A stretch of 64,000 bases of DNA from Vitellaria paradoxa (taxonomy: Eukaryota > Streptophyta > Magnoliopsida > Ericales > Sapotaceae). How positions within the stretch are numbered: the first letter of the stretch is position 1; each line of letters begins with the position of its first letter. A program made the translations under genes and the position numbers. This document shows, in pieces, positions 1 through 11,885 of the stretch. A model generated the notes under the pieces. That model saw nothing but the letters and a program-made list of their open reading frames with translations. It was not told the origin of the DNA and did not search any database. Where the stretch lies: the NCBI GenBank assembly GCA_019916065.1, contig JAINTL010000099.1, positions 124,001 through 188,000 on the forward strand. Direction: 5' to 3'.

Positions 1-1130
1 CTTTTTTGAATGGTTTTCTGAGTGAGGAAGTCTATGTAAAGTAACCTAAGGGTTTTGTAGATCCACATTTTCCAAACCATGTTTTTAAATTGAAAAAAGC
101 TCTATATGGACTCAAACATGCTCCTAGAGCTTGGTATGAGAGACTCGCCACCTTTTTACTTGAGTCTGGTTTTATGAGAGGTAATGCGAATAAAACATTG
201 TTTATTTGTAAGGATTCTAAACATATTCTAGCTGCACAAGTTTATGAAGAAGATATTATTTTTCGATCCACCTCTCTTGAATTCGCTCATGAATTTGGTG
301 AACACATGAAAGATAATTTTGAAATGAGCATGATGGGTGAACTAAATTTCTTTCTAGGCCTTCAAGTTAAACAAGTAGACAATAAGTTAAACAAATAGAC
401 AATGGGATTTTCATCTCACAGTTAAAATATGCGAAAGACCCAGTTAAGAAATTTGGCCTTCACAGTAGTAAACATGCTAGGACTCCCATGAGCACTTCTA
501 CTAAGTTAACTAAAGATGAGTCTGGCAAATTAGTTGTTCCTACACTATATAGAAGCATGATAGATAATTTATTATATCTTACTGCTACTCGTCTTGATAT
601 ATCTTTTAGTGTAGGTATTTGTGCACGTTTTCAGTCTAACCCTAAAAAATGCCACTTACATGCTATTAAAAGAATAATTAAATATATTAATGGGACATTT
701 AATTATGGTATTTGGTTTTATTAAGAAACCAATGCAACTCTAGTAGGGTATTCTGATGCTGATTGGGCAGGATGTGTTGATGATAGGAAGTATACATCTG
801 GAGTGTGTTTCTATTTGGTACAATCTAGTTTCATGGCATTGGAAGAAACAAAATTTAGTATCCCTATCCACTGTTGAAGTTGAGTACATAGCTGCCGGTA
901 GTTGTTGCACGCAACTACCTTGGATGAAATAAATGCGGGTAGACTATGGAATAGAACAGGAGATTATAACCATATTCTATGATAATCTTAGTGCTATATA
1001 TATATATATATATCTATAAGAATCTTGTTCAACATTCTCATACCAAACACATAGACATCTAATAACACTTAATCTGTGAGCTAGTTAAACACTAGGTCAT
1101 ATCTATAGAGCACATAGAGACTTAAAACCA
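1..1130 (+). pseudogene. copia reverse transcriptase / RNase H relic
   Basis: The C-terminal half of a copia pol polyprotein. The first 400 bases give RT motifs ([37 protein letters not shown]). The catalytic YVDD box reads YEED. A short direct duplication around 365-400 adds a stop. After a frameshift, 488-724 continues the RT end (LLYLTATRLDISFSVG), and 745-810 shows the RNase H start (GYSDADWAGCVDDRKYTSG), followed by another frameshift into STVEVEYIAAGS. Family identity is clear; the gene cannot make an active enzyme. Confidence 0.88.
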
Positions 1131-2387
1131 ACTAGTTGATATATTTAAAAAGTGTTTGAATCATCTGAGGTTTGAATCACTCAGATCCTCTCTAGGTATT
1201 TGTTCCCTAGATGAGGGGGTCCTTAAAATTTCCCTTTGATTATTGTACATGTATATATACACTATGTTTTGTATTTGAAGAAAAAAGAATGACGGTTTGA
1301 TGTCTATTCTATGGGCTATTTCTTTATTTACAATTCAAAATCATGGAAGAATCACTTTTCATCTACATAAGAGATATAAATTTGAATTCCTTAACTTGAA
1401 ACTTATGCTTTGATGTTCCTTATCATGGTAGTAGTGTGCCTATTGTAAATACATTGAGGTTAGGCCTTCATAAAATATGTTTCCACTACTTAATTGTGTT
1501 TATAAACTCTTTTTTTGGGCTATTGGTCGCTCTTGAGATCTTACAAAGTAAAATCACTTAGAAAGGACTATCAATGGGATAGATTATAGCTATCCTGTTG
1601 ATGTGCAGGTTATCAAAATAACCCCCCTTTAGGTTCGACAATACGGGAAGATGGCTACCTACCTATAAGTGTATGAAAGTTGCCAAGAAATATAAAAAAA
1701 ATAATTTTGGTGGAAGAAAATCGAAAAATTGGTGTATGGTTGAAAACAATGAATTGAGGAGAAACTAGCCAAAAAGCTAACACTACATACCTTACTCAAT
1801 TTAATTCAAAGTCCAAAAAGAGTATTTTTAAATTTCATGTGAGTATGTGAAAAGTATATATCATGATTGTTCATAAACTTCAATTTACACACTACACAGA
1901 CATTTGACCACTGGTATGACATGTGTGAACATCTTATGATATAAATAGTAGAGTGATTTTTGAAATTCATTTTCATAACTATTTATAGATGATCAAAAGC
2001 TTAAAATTGTATTTTGTTCTTTATTTAAGGTAGAACTTGGAATTCATTGATAATCTTGATTTTTTTCTTTTCTAATATTTAAACTATTTCATTTTTATTT
2101 AATAAAAAAAGAGGGGGAAAATTTGTGGGATGATCGCGAGATGATCCAGAGAGGACCACAGTGATTTTTTTCCTTTGTAGGATGAATGCGGGATTGTCGA
2201 TGGATCATCCTTGGATAGGCGCGGGATCTACATAGGTGCAAAGTTCCCACAAGGTGACTAATTTAAAGCCCCCCGAACCAAAAACCGGTCTAGATTCATT
2301 TGACGTCCGTTTCGGTTCTCCTTGATTTGAGTTAGTGTATACGTGTTACTCTAGAGGTATTCAGTTATTTCAATTTCTATTCCATTT
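1131..2387 (+). other. non-coding region of the SIRE-like element
   Basis: No ORF of note. The part from about 1380 to 2010 is recognisably related, in opposite orientation, to 34200-34700 inside the element at 32804-37806. Shared tracts lie around the strings GGTTATCAAAATAACC, TCAATGGGATAGA and TCATGGTAGTAGTGTGCC (or their diverged forms). It is therefore element DNA rather than host spacer. A short (TA)n run lies at about 1000-1015. Confidence 0.6.
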
Positions 2388-3620
2388 TTGAGTCTTATAT
2401 TTGTCCTCTTTCCCATATTATGGGACCTAGAAGAAGGATCCACACCACTTTTGATGCTCATCATTTTAGGGGTGAAAATGAACAGACCACTTACATTAAT
2501 ATTTTTAAATATTGCCCCATTATTGTTGAATGTAGCATTTTGCTACGTGACTTTCCTACTGTTGAGCGTCTCTTTGGACATCTAGGTTGGACAGCTTATG
2601 CTTTCTTTTCTGGGACTGAAGGTCCACATTATGCAATTGGTATTGGTGACTTCTATGACTTCTATGTTAATATGCATGTTTTTGACATTTTTATTGGTGT
2701 CTTGCATACCTGTATTCAATCTATTGATGTCGACTTGACACCTTTTGTTATCTCACAGTTTTTTAATATTCCTAGACCTGACCATGTTGATTTTGAGCTT
2801 GTTCTTGATGATGGTAGACCATCTATCCAAACCATCTCCCGTATTGTCACTTGATTGGGTTGGGGAGATTATTCCCCATCGTGAGCTTTTAAAGATCAAT
2901 AGAATGTTACATTTATATGTAGTTAACTCTGTTGACCCTACTTTTCATCTCACCACTGTGTCTGAACATATTCTTCATTCTATTGTCATTGGTAGAGTCT
3001 TTGATTTACCTCTATTCATGTTCCAACTTATTGCTGTGGTAGGGACTCTACGTCTAGGTCTGACTCTATGTCATTTGGTTTATTTTTCACTTATTTTGTT
3101 TTATCCCTTAGTGTCGAGGTTCCTTCAAACTATCAGTTGATCAAAATGACTAATTTCATTAATCATGTGTCTACACGTCATAGCTGCACACACTCTAGAC
3201 CTATTGCTATACCTTCGCTTATACCCTTACAACTGAGAGGTCCCTCTCCTCCAGTTGGTTCTTTTGGTCCATCTTCTAGTGCTCCTCCAGTATATAACCT
3301 GAATATGATTGGAACCATGTTAGCTACCATTTAGGGGGAGAATCGTATTTTTCAAGATAATGTCTATCAGCGATTCACATCCATTAACACTCGACAAGTT
3401 GAGTCTCATACTTTCTAAATAAATATGGATACTCGTTTGAGGGCTATGCAGGCTCGCTAGGATGAAATGCATCTCACCCTTAATCAAGTGCAATAGAACT
3501 TAAACAACTATGCTTATACCTTTGGTGACCCATTTGACAATGACTTCTTTCCACACATGGGTGGTCAAGATGATGGAGGCAGTGCCTATAATGAAAGGGA
3601 AATGATAATGAGGGTGATGA
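2388..3620 (+). pseudogene. post-pol (env-position) ORF of SIRE-like element
   Basis: A start at 2420 (MGPRRRIHTTFDAHHF) opens a 144-codon frame. The reading continues in the next frame (about 2840-3060, VGEIIPHRELLKINRMLHLY) and then in a third frame to 3333 (Ser/Pro-rich, PSPPVGSFGPSSSAPP). The middle part resembles the 'putative plant transposon protein' domain found in ORFs downstream of pol in SIRE-type elements. In-frame stops follow, then a degraded Gln/Asn/Asp-rich tail. It is sometimes called env-like, but I see no convincing signal peptide or fusion peptide and infer no function. Two frameshifts make it a pseudogene. Confidence 0.6.
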
Positions 3621-3633
3621 TGATGGAACTCAG

Positions 3634-3665
3634 TGATAGTTATTATTATTATTATTATTATTATT
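3634..3665 (+). repeat. (TTA)n microsatellite
   Basis: About nine TAT/TTA trinucleotides. Translated, they give a run of tyrosines, which explains an apparent small ORF here. Confidence 0.85.
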
Positions 3666-4025
3666 TTTATTATTGTCAATTCATGTCAATATATGTATGG
3701 TTATCTTATGATGGGTTTTGTTTTATATTTTGTCCTCTTTTGATATGGATCTAGTGATAAGGATTGAGTCGTGCTGGATTAAAATAAACATTTTTTTAAC
3801 TCATCTATGCTATATATATGATGGATTACTATCTATGATGGGTTTTCTAATTTTTATTATTCTTTATCATTTTATTTCCACACGATGCCTTGATCATTTT
3901 GTTTAAGTATGCAACAAACAGATTTAATAATTAGAGCATATTGATCATTGCAATTTTCACTGAGGCCTTAATTTAGGTTTATTTCTATTGTAAATTCATT
4001 CATTAGGTTTTGTCAAGGAATTGCT

Positions 4026-4038
4026 AAAGATGGAGATT
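4026..4038 (+). promoter_or_regulatory. polypurine tract of SIRE-like element
   Basis: Purine-rich AAAGATGGAGAT stands directly against the LTR start TGTTAGG. The copy at 33533 has the better preserved form AAAGGGGGAGAT, also against the LTR start TGTTAAG. It is the plus-strand primer site of reverse transcription. Confidence 0.7.
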
Positions 4039-5011
4039 GTTAGGAATTAGATTCTAAATTGGCAAATCCACGATCAAACAAAGAGTTCTGTAATATCTAG
4101 ACTTAGTGTAGGCTAAGGAACTAAAGTCTTGAGTCAAGTACAAGTGTAAAGGCCTCAAGAAAGCTGTTTGCATAATCTTGGAAGTCTAGAATAAGCCAAA
4201 CAGAGCCAAAGTACCAAAATGCAAGAAAATAGCCGGAAAGTCATAGGTAGCCGCGGGATAACGCCGAAAGATGATTTCTAAAGATTGGTCTTGTGGAAAG
4301 ACCACACTGATTTGTGGGATCCTTGCAGGAAGACTGCGGCAAGGACATGGGAGCGAGCTTCTTATGAGGTGTTGTTTCAAGCTTTCCAAGCTTCAGATTT
4401 GAAACTCGTGTGCACCAATTTTTAATATATATTCACTGAACATGCTTAAGGTTTGACACAGAGAGAATATTTATCAAATTATAAGCTAGACAACTCTACT
4501 ATTCTCTCCACCACTTAGTTGGAGATCTGAGCATCTGTGTGATTCGAAGGAGTTCGAATATTTGAGCACTAAGGATTCAGCAAAAGAGTTGTTGAGGATC
4601 TAGTGTCGTGCCTTCAAGGAGTCAAAGGGCTTTCTCTAAGGAATTGGTGAATTGAGAAGTCGAGCATAGTCAACAATATAGAGTCAAGGAGTCGACTCCA
4701 TTGAGAGGTTGAGTTTGTAACCAACATTTTTGTTTTATTAAAAGTTTTTAAGGAGTTTCCCTGTGTGGGTTTTCTCGCTTTATTTTTGGAATTGGTGAAT
4801 TGAGAAGTCGAGCATAGTCAACAATATAGAGTCGAGGAGTTGAGTCCATTGAGAGGTTGAGTTTGTAACCAACATTTCTGTTTTATTAAAAGTTTTTGAG
4901 GAATTTCCTTGTGTGGGTTTTCTCGCTTTATTTTTGTCCTTCTCTATTCACTACTATGTGAATGGATTAATTGATTGGGATATCTAGCGCTTAGGAGATT
5001 ACGAAATTTCA
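4039..5011 (+). repeat. 3' LTR, SIRE-like family, with 148-bp internal duplication
   Basis: Begins TGTTAGGAATTAGA and ends near GAAATTTCA, matching the related LTRs that begin TGTTAAGRCCAAA and end TTTTCA. Positions 4641-4788 are repeated at 4789-4936 with few differences, so this LTR is about 140 bp longer than its relatives. A GC-rich patch near 4250-4340 is the counterpart of the CCCGCGGGAAG-rich patch in the other copies. Confidence 0.8.
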
Positions 5012-5889
5012 ATCTTTATCTAAGGCTTTATTTAAATCTTGAAAATGTTTCTAATAATATTAGACATGTTCGTGAATTTTCAAATCTATTTTGGTAATTT
5101 TAATTTGTATTGAATTTTCTAAAATTCCTGAAAGTTGATTATCCAGAATTGTCTCCCTAGCAATAACTTTTTCAGTTTTCATTTTGAGCAGGTTGTGCCT
5201 TTATTTTTGTGTAGTTTGGATTAATTAAGCTCTAAATTAAATTTTAAGCTCTACATATGTGAAATTAGACATAATTTAGAATATTATTGTTTAGGAATTA
5301 TGAAAAAATAACATCAGACACTGAGATTTATTTGTGTTAAAATTGCAATTTCAAAATGAAAGTTTGACGCTCCTATTACTTTTTCTTTCTTATTTATTTT
5401 CCTCAAATTAATCATCTACTATTTCCTATTGTTGATTATTTTGATGTGTTATTATGCTTGTGATGATTTGTGGTGAACTACAAGTTCTATGAATATATTC
5501 ATTCTAAAGATGACAACTCGATAGTATAATATTGATATTATTGAAATGTTACACGTAACGCTTAAATTTTGTTTTGAATAAGGTCTTGGCATTTGAACAC
5601 TTGAATTATGTTTTACATATAATGAAAATGACATATAGTTTATAACTTGGATTACATCGGTAGCCCTTAGTGACGGAAAATTTAGCCATTATCGATGTTT
5701 GATATAACGTGATTCCCCATTTAGTATATGGCAATATAGTTGACTGCTTCAGATTTGTTTGAGTCTAGTGAACTTGCCTACCACCATGGTTTAGGCGGTC
5801 CTTAAAAAAAGCTGTATTTGGTAAGAATAGGTAATTCTTAATGTGTATATGTAGTTAGTCCTTAAATAATCATTGTGTTCACTCAGTCT
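5012..5889. other. unassigned AT-rich sequence
   Basis: Follows the LTR directly. I see no ORF, terminal repeat or RNA gene. It is probably older decayed repeat DNA. Confidence 0.4.
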
Positions 5890-7109
5890 ATCACGCCTCA
5901 AACTTGGTAACCCAAGGCGCAATCTAACAATCACATGCAATCATAATTAATCACTGTAATCACCATAATTTTGCCCAACACATTGTATAATTCTGAAACA
6001 CATTCTAACCATTAAAAACTATTTTCTATATTAAATCATAACTTTAGAAAATTTTCATAATTTTTATTGAGTATTAGAGAACTCAATTTCTCCATTTTTA
6101 GTGTAGAGAATTGTTTGGCAAAAATGACAGTTATGTCCCAAACAATAAAACAAGAATAAATTGAAAGTTTGTATCAAGCAAGAACTTTGTAAACTTTCAC
6201 AAATACATTTAAGACAACATATTGAAGACTCTTACATTGAGAAAATGGCCAAAATCATAATTCAAAGGTTAATTCAAGCCAAAAGTAAAAAATAACCTTT
6301 ATTAACACAACATGAGAGCTTAATTTTTTCAGACCGAGTAGTTCAAGTCAAAAAATTATGGAAATTTACCGAATCATTAAGACATGCTGGAGGATATGGA
6401 ATAGAGATTAGACTTGTACTTAAGTGCATATTTGGTTGGCTCTATGAGGGACCTTCTGTATGGTTGAAGTTTGCATATAGATTTAGCTTGATTCAATATT
6501 TATGCATCTTGATAGAGACATGCATGTTTGAAATTGTCAAGACTAAAGGCATATAAACAAGTGTTTCATGGTCATTAGAATTTTAAAAATTTTGTTAATT
6601 TGTGACAAATTGCTTGCAATTTGGTGGTGGTGGTAGAACAGAGTAAGAATCAGAATAAATTTTAAATTTTTTGACCGTTAGTGTTCATATGGCCATTCAA
6701 TCCCTAAACTCAGCCTTCTGGGCTACTATTCTTGCTTGTTCTACTTTAGGGTGGAACCACCATCTTTGTATAGATATGCATCCAAATGTATGTATCTCAT
6801 CCATTATGTCTTTAACCAAATTAAAGTTTAAGATTGTGATATATTCTTTAGCTTGTATAATAAATATGAATGTTAATGTGAATAATAAAAATACGCACAT
6901 GCTGATGAGGATGAAATGAATACATTGAAATAAAATGAGATGTTAATCATAGTTATGAGTTGTATTGATTTTGTTTAGGGTTTAGAGGTGCTAAAATAGA
7001 GTATATATGTACCTATTAGTTGAGTCTCTAAACATATGCAGAGGATGGTTATCAAACCAGTAGGTTAGTAACCTACATAACGACACAGATGCCTAAAGTT
7101 GGCATAGTT

Positions 7110-7260
7110 ATCACAGAACTGTGTGTGAGGGGTAGATCCTTAGCTATGTGCGAGGAATGTGTGAGTACAATCTGAAAGTGTGTGTAAGGGATAGATCCTC
7201 ACCTATGTGTGGGTAATATGTGAGTACATTCTGAAACTGTATGTGAGGGATGATATGTCA
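7110..7260 (+). repeat. short minisatellite, ~60-bp unit, 2-3 copies
   Basis: GTGTGTGAGGGGTAGATCC at about 7121 recurs as GTGTGTAAGGGATAGATCC about 60 bases later, then as a third partial copy (TGTATGTGAGGGATGA). Each unit also holds GTGTGAGTACA or a close variant. It lies inside the presumed LTR sequence. Confidence 0.6.
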
Positions 7261-7652
7261 CTCTCTAGTTGTGAGTGGGTTGTTTATTTGGACTAAATGC
7301 CGATACTCAGATTAGTTTTATAGAGTACCTAACCCAAAGTGTTGTGTTTATTGTAATAATAATAGAAATGTAATATTGAGATTATGAAGATGATATGATT
7401 ATAAAATGTTGATGTTTATTCAATTATGATTATAATATACTGGAAGTATGTTGATTGTAACATGTTGGAGATCTGTTATCATATTTTATGTTAGTAGTAT
7501 GATAACATATTAATTTGTTGTTATTTGTGGCACATCTGTGTGGGTGCTCATATCTCTATACATACTATTGCAGGTTCTGATAGGACTATCTTGATAGGTA
7601 TATCGAACTGCTAGGTCAGACGGCTTAGGTATCCCATTCTATTTAACCTTTG

Positions 7653-8475
7653 TGATGAGTACCAAAGAAGACCTAGTGCTAAAAACTCGTTGCATATTCT
7701 GAATGGGCTAATAACCAGAGCTAGGTTAAAGAAGATCAAGGAAGCAATGCTTGGACTTGTTTAATCTACTTTGGTTGAAGCTTTAAATGCAACAAATAAG
7801 ACAATATTCAAGATGGACTTGAAAAGTAGGAACCAAGATTTGTGCAAGTGATCTAAGCCAAGGAGGGCAACCTAGACCACTAAAACTAGGAAAGAGTTTG
7901 GCCAAGTCTACCATTCGGCCTAGGCTTGAATTGAAGAAGTGAATTGGGCTTTTAAAAAGGGTTTTAATTATGTTTTGGGTTTTATTTTATGTTTAAGAAA
8001 ATGTTGGGCTTTAAAACTTATTTTGGGCTTTTAGGTTTGGCTTTTAAAGTTATGTTTTAAATAGGATTTGGGCTTAGGTCAGTGTTTTAATGTTTTTGTG
8101 CCAAACTTTGTGTATTAAAATAGCTCATGGGTGTGACTTATTATTAGGATAGATTTGGGCTATTTAATTAGGGCTAGTTATTTAATTAGGGATAGTTTTC
8201 TTTATAAACGCTCATAAATTCGGGAATGAACTATTAATAAGTGATTAGAGTATTTTTTTACAATAATGTGAGGTACGTTTTCCTTTTGTTCTTCAAAGAA
8301 CTTCTGAACTTGTCAAGAATTCGTTCTTGTGGCATTCTTCTATCTTCAACCCAAGGTTCTTGATTCAAAAAATTAACAGGTCTTAATTCTCCATTCTTTG
8401 ATCTCGATGTTAGCTTTCTTGGGTTTTGATTCAATTGATCGTGAGTTTGGGGCATTCGACTATGGGTTCACATCA
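7653..8475 (+). repeat. 5' LTR of gypsy element
   Basis: 823 bp, TGATGAGTACCAAAG to GGTTCACATCA, clearly homologous along its length to 11886-12682. It still shows the coding relic NGPITRARLKKIKEAM near its start, because the pol end overlaps the LTR in this family. Confidence 0.9.
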
Positions 8476-8478
8476 GTT

Positions 8479-8490
8479 TGGTATTAGAGC
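8479..8490 (+). promoter_or_regulatory. primer binding site (tRNA-iMet type)
   Basis: TGGTATTAGAGC lies three bases after the 5' LTR end. It differs by one base from the standard plant initiator-Met PBS, TGGTATCAGAGC. Confidence 0.8.
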
Positions 8491-9309
8491 TTGGCTTTAA
8501 CATCAGATCGTTCTTCGTTCTTAACATTCTTGGATGGCTAGGGTTCTATTTTCTATCTTTGGTGGGTGGCTAGGATTCTTGTTCCTACTCCAATTGGCGG
8601 CTAAAACTTCAATAATAAAGAAAAAAATCAAAAAGATGAGAAAGAACATATTACTTCTCCTCCATTGGCGCAACAAAACAACTTCAAAATACCATTCAGT
8701 TTGTTCTTCAAAGTTTAGTATGTTCTGAAATTCTTCTACAAACATTAAAGAAAAACAAGAGTTCTTCTTGGGCGCCGAATCTGAGTTAGGTCAACAAAGT
8801 TGCAATTCGTTCTAGTGTTAGTTTGTTTTAGTCTCTTTATTTCGTGTTTAGTATAAAAAAAAAAAAGAAAAATTTCGTGAAAACCCTAGTTGCCAAACCC
8901 TATTCCTAACCCTAGTTGGATTGGATCTTTTCTTGTTTTTTCTTTCTTGATTCTTAGATATTTTCTTTTTTACTTTTTTGATTCTTACTTCTCATTCAAA
9001 ATTCTGAATATTTGCTATCTTGATCCGTGAATTCTTGTGTTCTTGATTCTTGATGCTTGAATTCTAAGTTCTTGAGTGCTTGAGTTCTTAATTCTTAAAC
9101 TCTATAAGATCTGAATTTTTTATTTAGTTTAAGCTAGTTCTTTAAGGAACTTGAAAGGAAAAGCAAAGAGTGGAAAAAGGCAAGAGCGAATATTCATTAA
9201 AGAAAAAGTCAATTTAGAGTGATACGCGAGTGACATTCTTGAGTGTAAACACATAAGGGAGTGGGTAAGGTAATCTTTCTATTACTAACATTTTTCTTAT
9301 AGGATTAAA

Positions 9310-10504
9310 ATGGCTTCTAAAAGTGAATCAACATCTAAGGAGGGGGGAGATAACACCTCGTTTGTGCTATAAGCAATGCACCAACAATTTGAGGGCATGA
9401 ATGTTGTGTTTAGAGAAATAAGGGATAAGATGGATAGGCAAGACCTCTTAATTGCAGGCTTACAAAAGAAGGAACCCCGAAAAGTTCTTTATGATAGAAG
9501 GCAAGGTAGGGTTGAACTTAACCAATGTTTGAGTATGAAGGGAAGGGGGAAGTCAAGCGTGAGTTTGAGGGAGATCAAAATTTTGAAGTTGAAGTGGGTG
9601 GGTTTAGGCCTAAGGGAGGTTTGTGAGAAAGGGTAGAAGGGATAGGAGGAATAGAAATGTAGTAGATGGGAATCTTGGGAACATTAAAATGAAAATTCCT
9701 TCCTTCTAAGGTAGGAATGATCTTGAAGAATACTTAGAGTGGGAGGAAAAGATGGAGTTGGTTTTTGATTGCCATAACTATTTAGAGAAGAAAGTGAAGC
9801 AAGCTATGATTGAATTCACTGATCATGCCATTACTTTGTGGATCAATTAGTGATTAATAGGAGAAATACAGAGAGGCTTATAAGCACATGAGGTGAGTTG
9901 AAAGCTCTTATAAGGAGGAGATTTGTGCCAAGCCACTACTATAGGGATCTCTACTAGAAATTGTAAAGTCTTTTACAAGGCTTTAAAAGTGTGGATGACT
10001 ACTATAAAGAGATGGAGGTGGTCTTGATTAGAGCCAATGTGGAAGAAGATAGGGAGACAATCATGGCTCGGTTTTTGAACGAGTTGAACAGAGATATAGG
10101 TAATGTGGTGGAATTACAACGCTATATGGAGTTGGAGGATATGGTACACATGGCAATAAAAGTGGAAAGGCAATTGAAGAGAAATGGGGCAGCAAGGTAC
10201 AATTCCAATTCAAACACTCCTTGGAGACCAAATTGGAAAAGAATGATAGAAAAGTCCTCAAATCTAAACCCAAACCACCTAAGGCTAAGGAAGAAGTGTC
10301 CAACAAAGGCGAAGGTAATTCAAATTCTCAACCCACTTGCAATAGGAATATTAAATGTTTTAAGTGTTTGGAAAAGGAGCATATAGCTTTGCAATGTCCA
10401 AAAAAGAGAGTTACGATTATGCTTGATGATGGTGAGGTGGAAATCGAAGGTAAAGAGGATGAGATGCCATCGCTTGAAGATGCTAGTGATGAGAAGATTG
10501 AGTA
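9310..10504 (+). pseudogene. gypsy gag relic with CCHC zinc knuckle
   Basis: A start at 9310 (MASKSESTSKEGGDNTS) meets a stop after 20 codons; MHQQFEGMNVVFREIRDKMD follows in the same frame. A decayed central part (9640-9980) leads to DDYYKEMEVVLIRANVEEDR at about 9992, typical of the gypsy gag core. The zinc knuckle CFKCLEKEHIALQC (CX2CX4HX4C) is at about 10358-10400, followed by an acidic tail ending at a stop near 10503. Several stops and frameshifts rule out a functional capsid protein. Confidence 0.85.
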
Positions 10505-10505
10505 A

Positions 10506-11120
10506 TTGGTGGTAGATGAGTTTTTTGTTGCTAGGCATGCTCTTAATACACAAATCAAGGTAGATGACATAGAGGAGCAAAGAGAAAACATCTTCTATAC
10601 TAGGTGCTATGTTAATAACAAGGTGTGTAGTGTGATCATAGATGGTGCAAGTTGCACTAATGTGGCTAGCACTACTCTTTTGGGAAGCTTAGGTTTGCCT
10701 ACAATCAAACACTTTAGACCATATAAATTGCAATGGTTGAATGAATGGTGGGTGGTTAAGGTTAATGCACAAGTCCTAATATCTTTCACCATTGGGAGGT
10801 AAAAGGATGAGGTGGTTTCTGATGTGGTTCCTATACATGTTGGCCATCTTTTGTTGGGGAGACTATGGCAATATGATAGAAAGGTGATACATGATGGATT
10901 CCGATATTGGTACAGCTTTGTGAAAGATGGGAAGTCTGTTACACTAGTACCTTTAACTCCAAAGCAAGTCTATGAGGAACAAATGAGAATGAAAACTGCA
11001 GAAGATGAAAAAGAAAAAGGGAGGCCAAAAATCAAGAGAGAAAAAAAAAAGAGAAGAAGAAAAGAAAGAGGAAGCCAAGAGTCTAAAAGAAAGAGAGAGA
11101 GAGAGAGAGAGTGAGTGAAG
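10506..11120 (+). pseudogene. gypsy aspartic protease region
   Basis: An open frame 10506-10802 carries VCSVIIDGASCTNVASTTLL with the retroviral-type protease active-site motif (IDGAS). After a stop, 10812-11114 continues with VPIHVGHLLLGRLWQYDRKV, the linker between protease and RT, and ends in a Lys/Glu/Arg-rich low-complexity stretch with a (GA)n run. This is the usual gag-PR-RT order on the + strand. Confidence 0.85.
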
Positions 11121-11186
11121 AAAAAATGAGGGAATATGAGAAAGAAAAAAATAAACAGAGTGTTGAGAGCAAAATAAAGAAAAAAA

Positions 11187-11885
11187 GTGAGTTTAAATGC
11201 AAAAGAATGTGATGTTAGTAAGGCATTTTTGGCTAACAGGCCTATATTTATACTCTTGTACAAAGAAGCTTGCTTTAATACTAACAACATTGATAATTCT
11301 CTTTCTAGTGTTGTTAATTCTTTTCTACAAGAATATGATAATGCTTTCCCTGATGATGTTCCTAGTGGATTGCCACCTATTAGAGAAATTGCATCAGATT
11401 GATTTTATTCTTGGAGCCATGATTCCTAATCGTCCAACCTATAGGAGTAATTCTTAGGAAACAAAAGAGCTATAGAGGTAAGTTGAGGAGTTGATGCCTT
11501 TACCTATTGATGATAGGAGTAGCTTAAATGGAAAGAAGAAGGCTTAATTAGTTAAGTCAATCCATGAAAAGGTGTACCTTTAACATGGGAAAATGAATTA
11601 GCAAAATGCTTCCAAAACCAACAAAGAAAGGAGGCATGTCACATTTGAACCAGGAGATTGGGTTTGCGTTCACATAAGAAAAGAGAGATTTTCAACCCAT
11701 CGAAGGACTAAGCTGCATCCTAGAGGAGATGGTCCATTTCAAATCCTTGAGAAAATTAATAACAATGCTTATAAAGTGGATCTACTAGCTGAGTACAATA
11801 TTAGAACTACTTTTAATGTTACTGATCTTTCTCCTTTTGATGTAAGTAATGATTTGAGGAGGAATCTTTTTAGGGAGAGGAAGAA
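11187..11885 (+). pseudogene. RT start joined to integrase C-terminus (deleted pol)
   Basis: From about 11300 the frame shows the region before RT and RT motif 1 (LQEYDNAFPDDVPSGLPPI; then IDFILGAMIPNRPTYRSN after a frameshift). At about 11495 VEELM is followed directly by PLPIDDRSSLNGKKKA, which belongs near the end of integrase. Then come FEPGDWVCVHIRKERF, LHPRGDGPFQILEKINNNAY and FNVTDLSPFDV. Palm, RNase H and the integrase core are absent, so the element is non-autonomous. Stops are scattered through the relic. A purine tract GGGAGAGGAAGA ends at 11885. Confidence 0.87.

Larger units (their letters stand above)
1..5011 (+). mobile_element. SIRE/Maximus-like copia retrotransposon, 3' part
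   Basis: The order on the + strand is reverse transcriptase, RNase H, a long non-coding stretch, a further ORF, a purine tract and a 3' LTR. An extra ORF between pol and the 3' LTR is typical of the SIRE/Maximus lineage of Ty1/copia. The LTR belongs to the same family as those at 22127, 32804, 36995, 46743 and 63069. The non-coding part (about 1380-2010) is related to the internal region of the minus-strand element at 32804-37806 (about 34200-34700). The 5' half lies left of the window, so no TSD can be tested. All coding parts carry stops and frameshifts. Confidence 0.85.

Noticed and set aside
10970..11290. 106-codon minus-strand ORF rich in Leu/Phe/Ser
   Set aside because: Antisense reading of the Lys/Glu/Arg-rich, (GA)n-containing protease linker of the gypsy element; low complexity, no gene.
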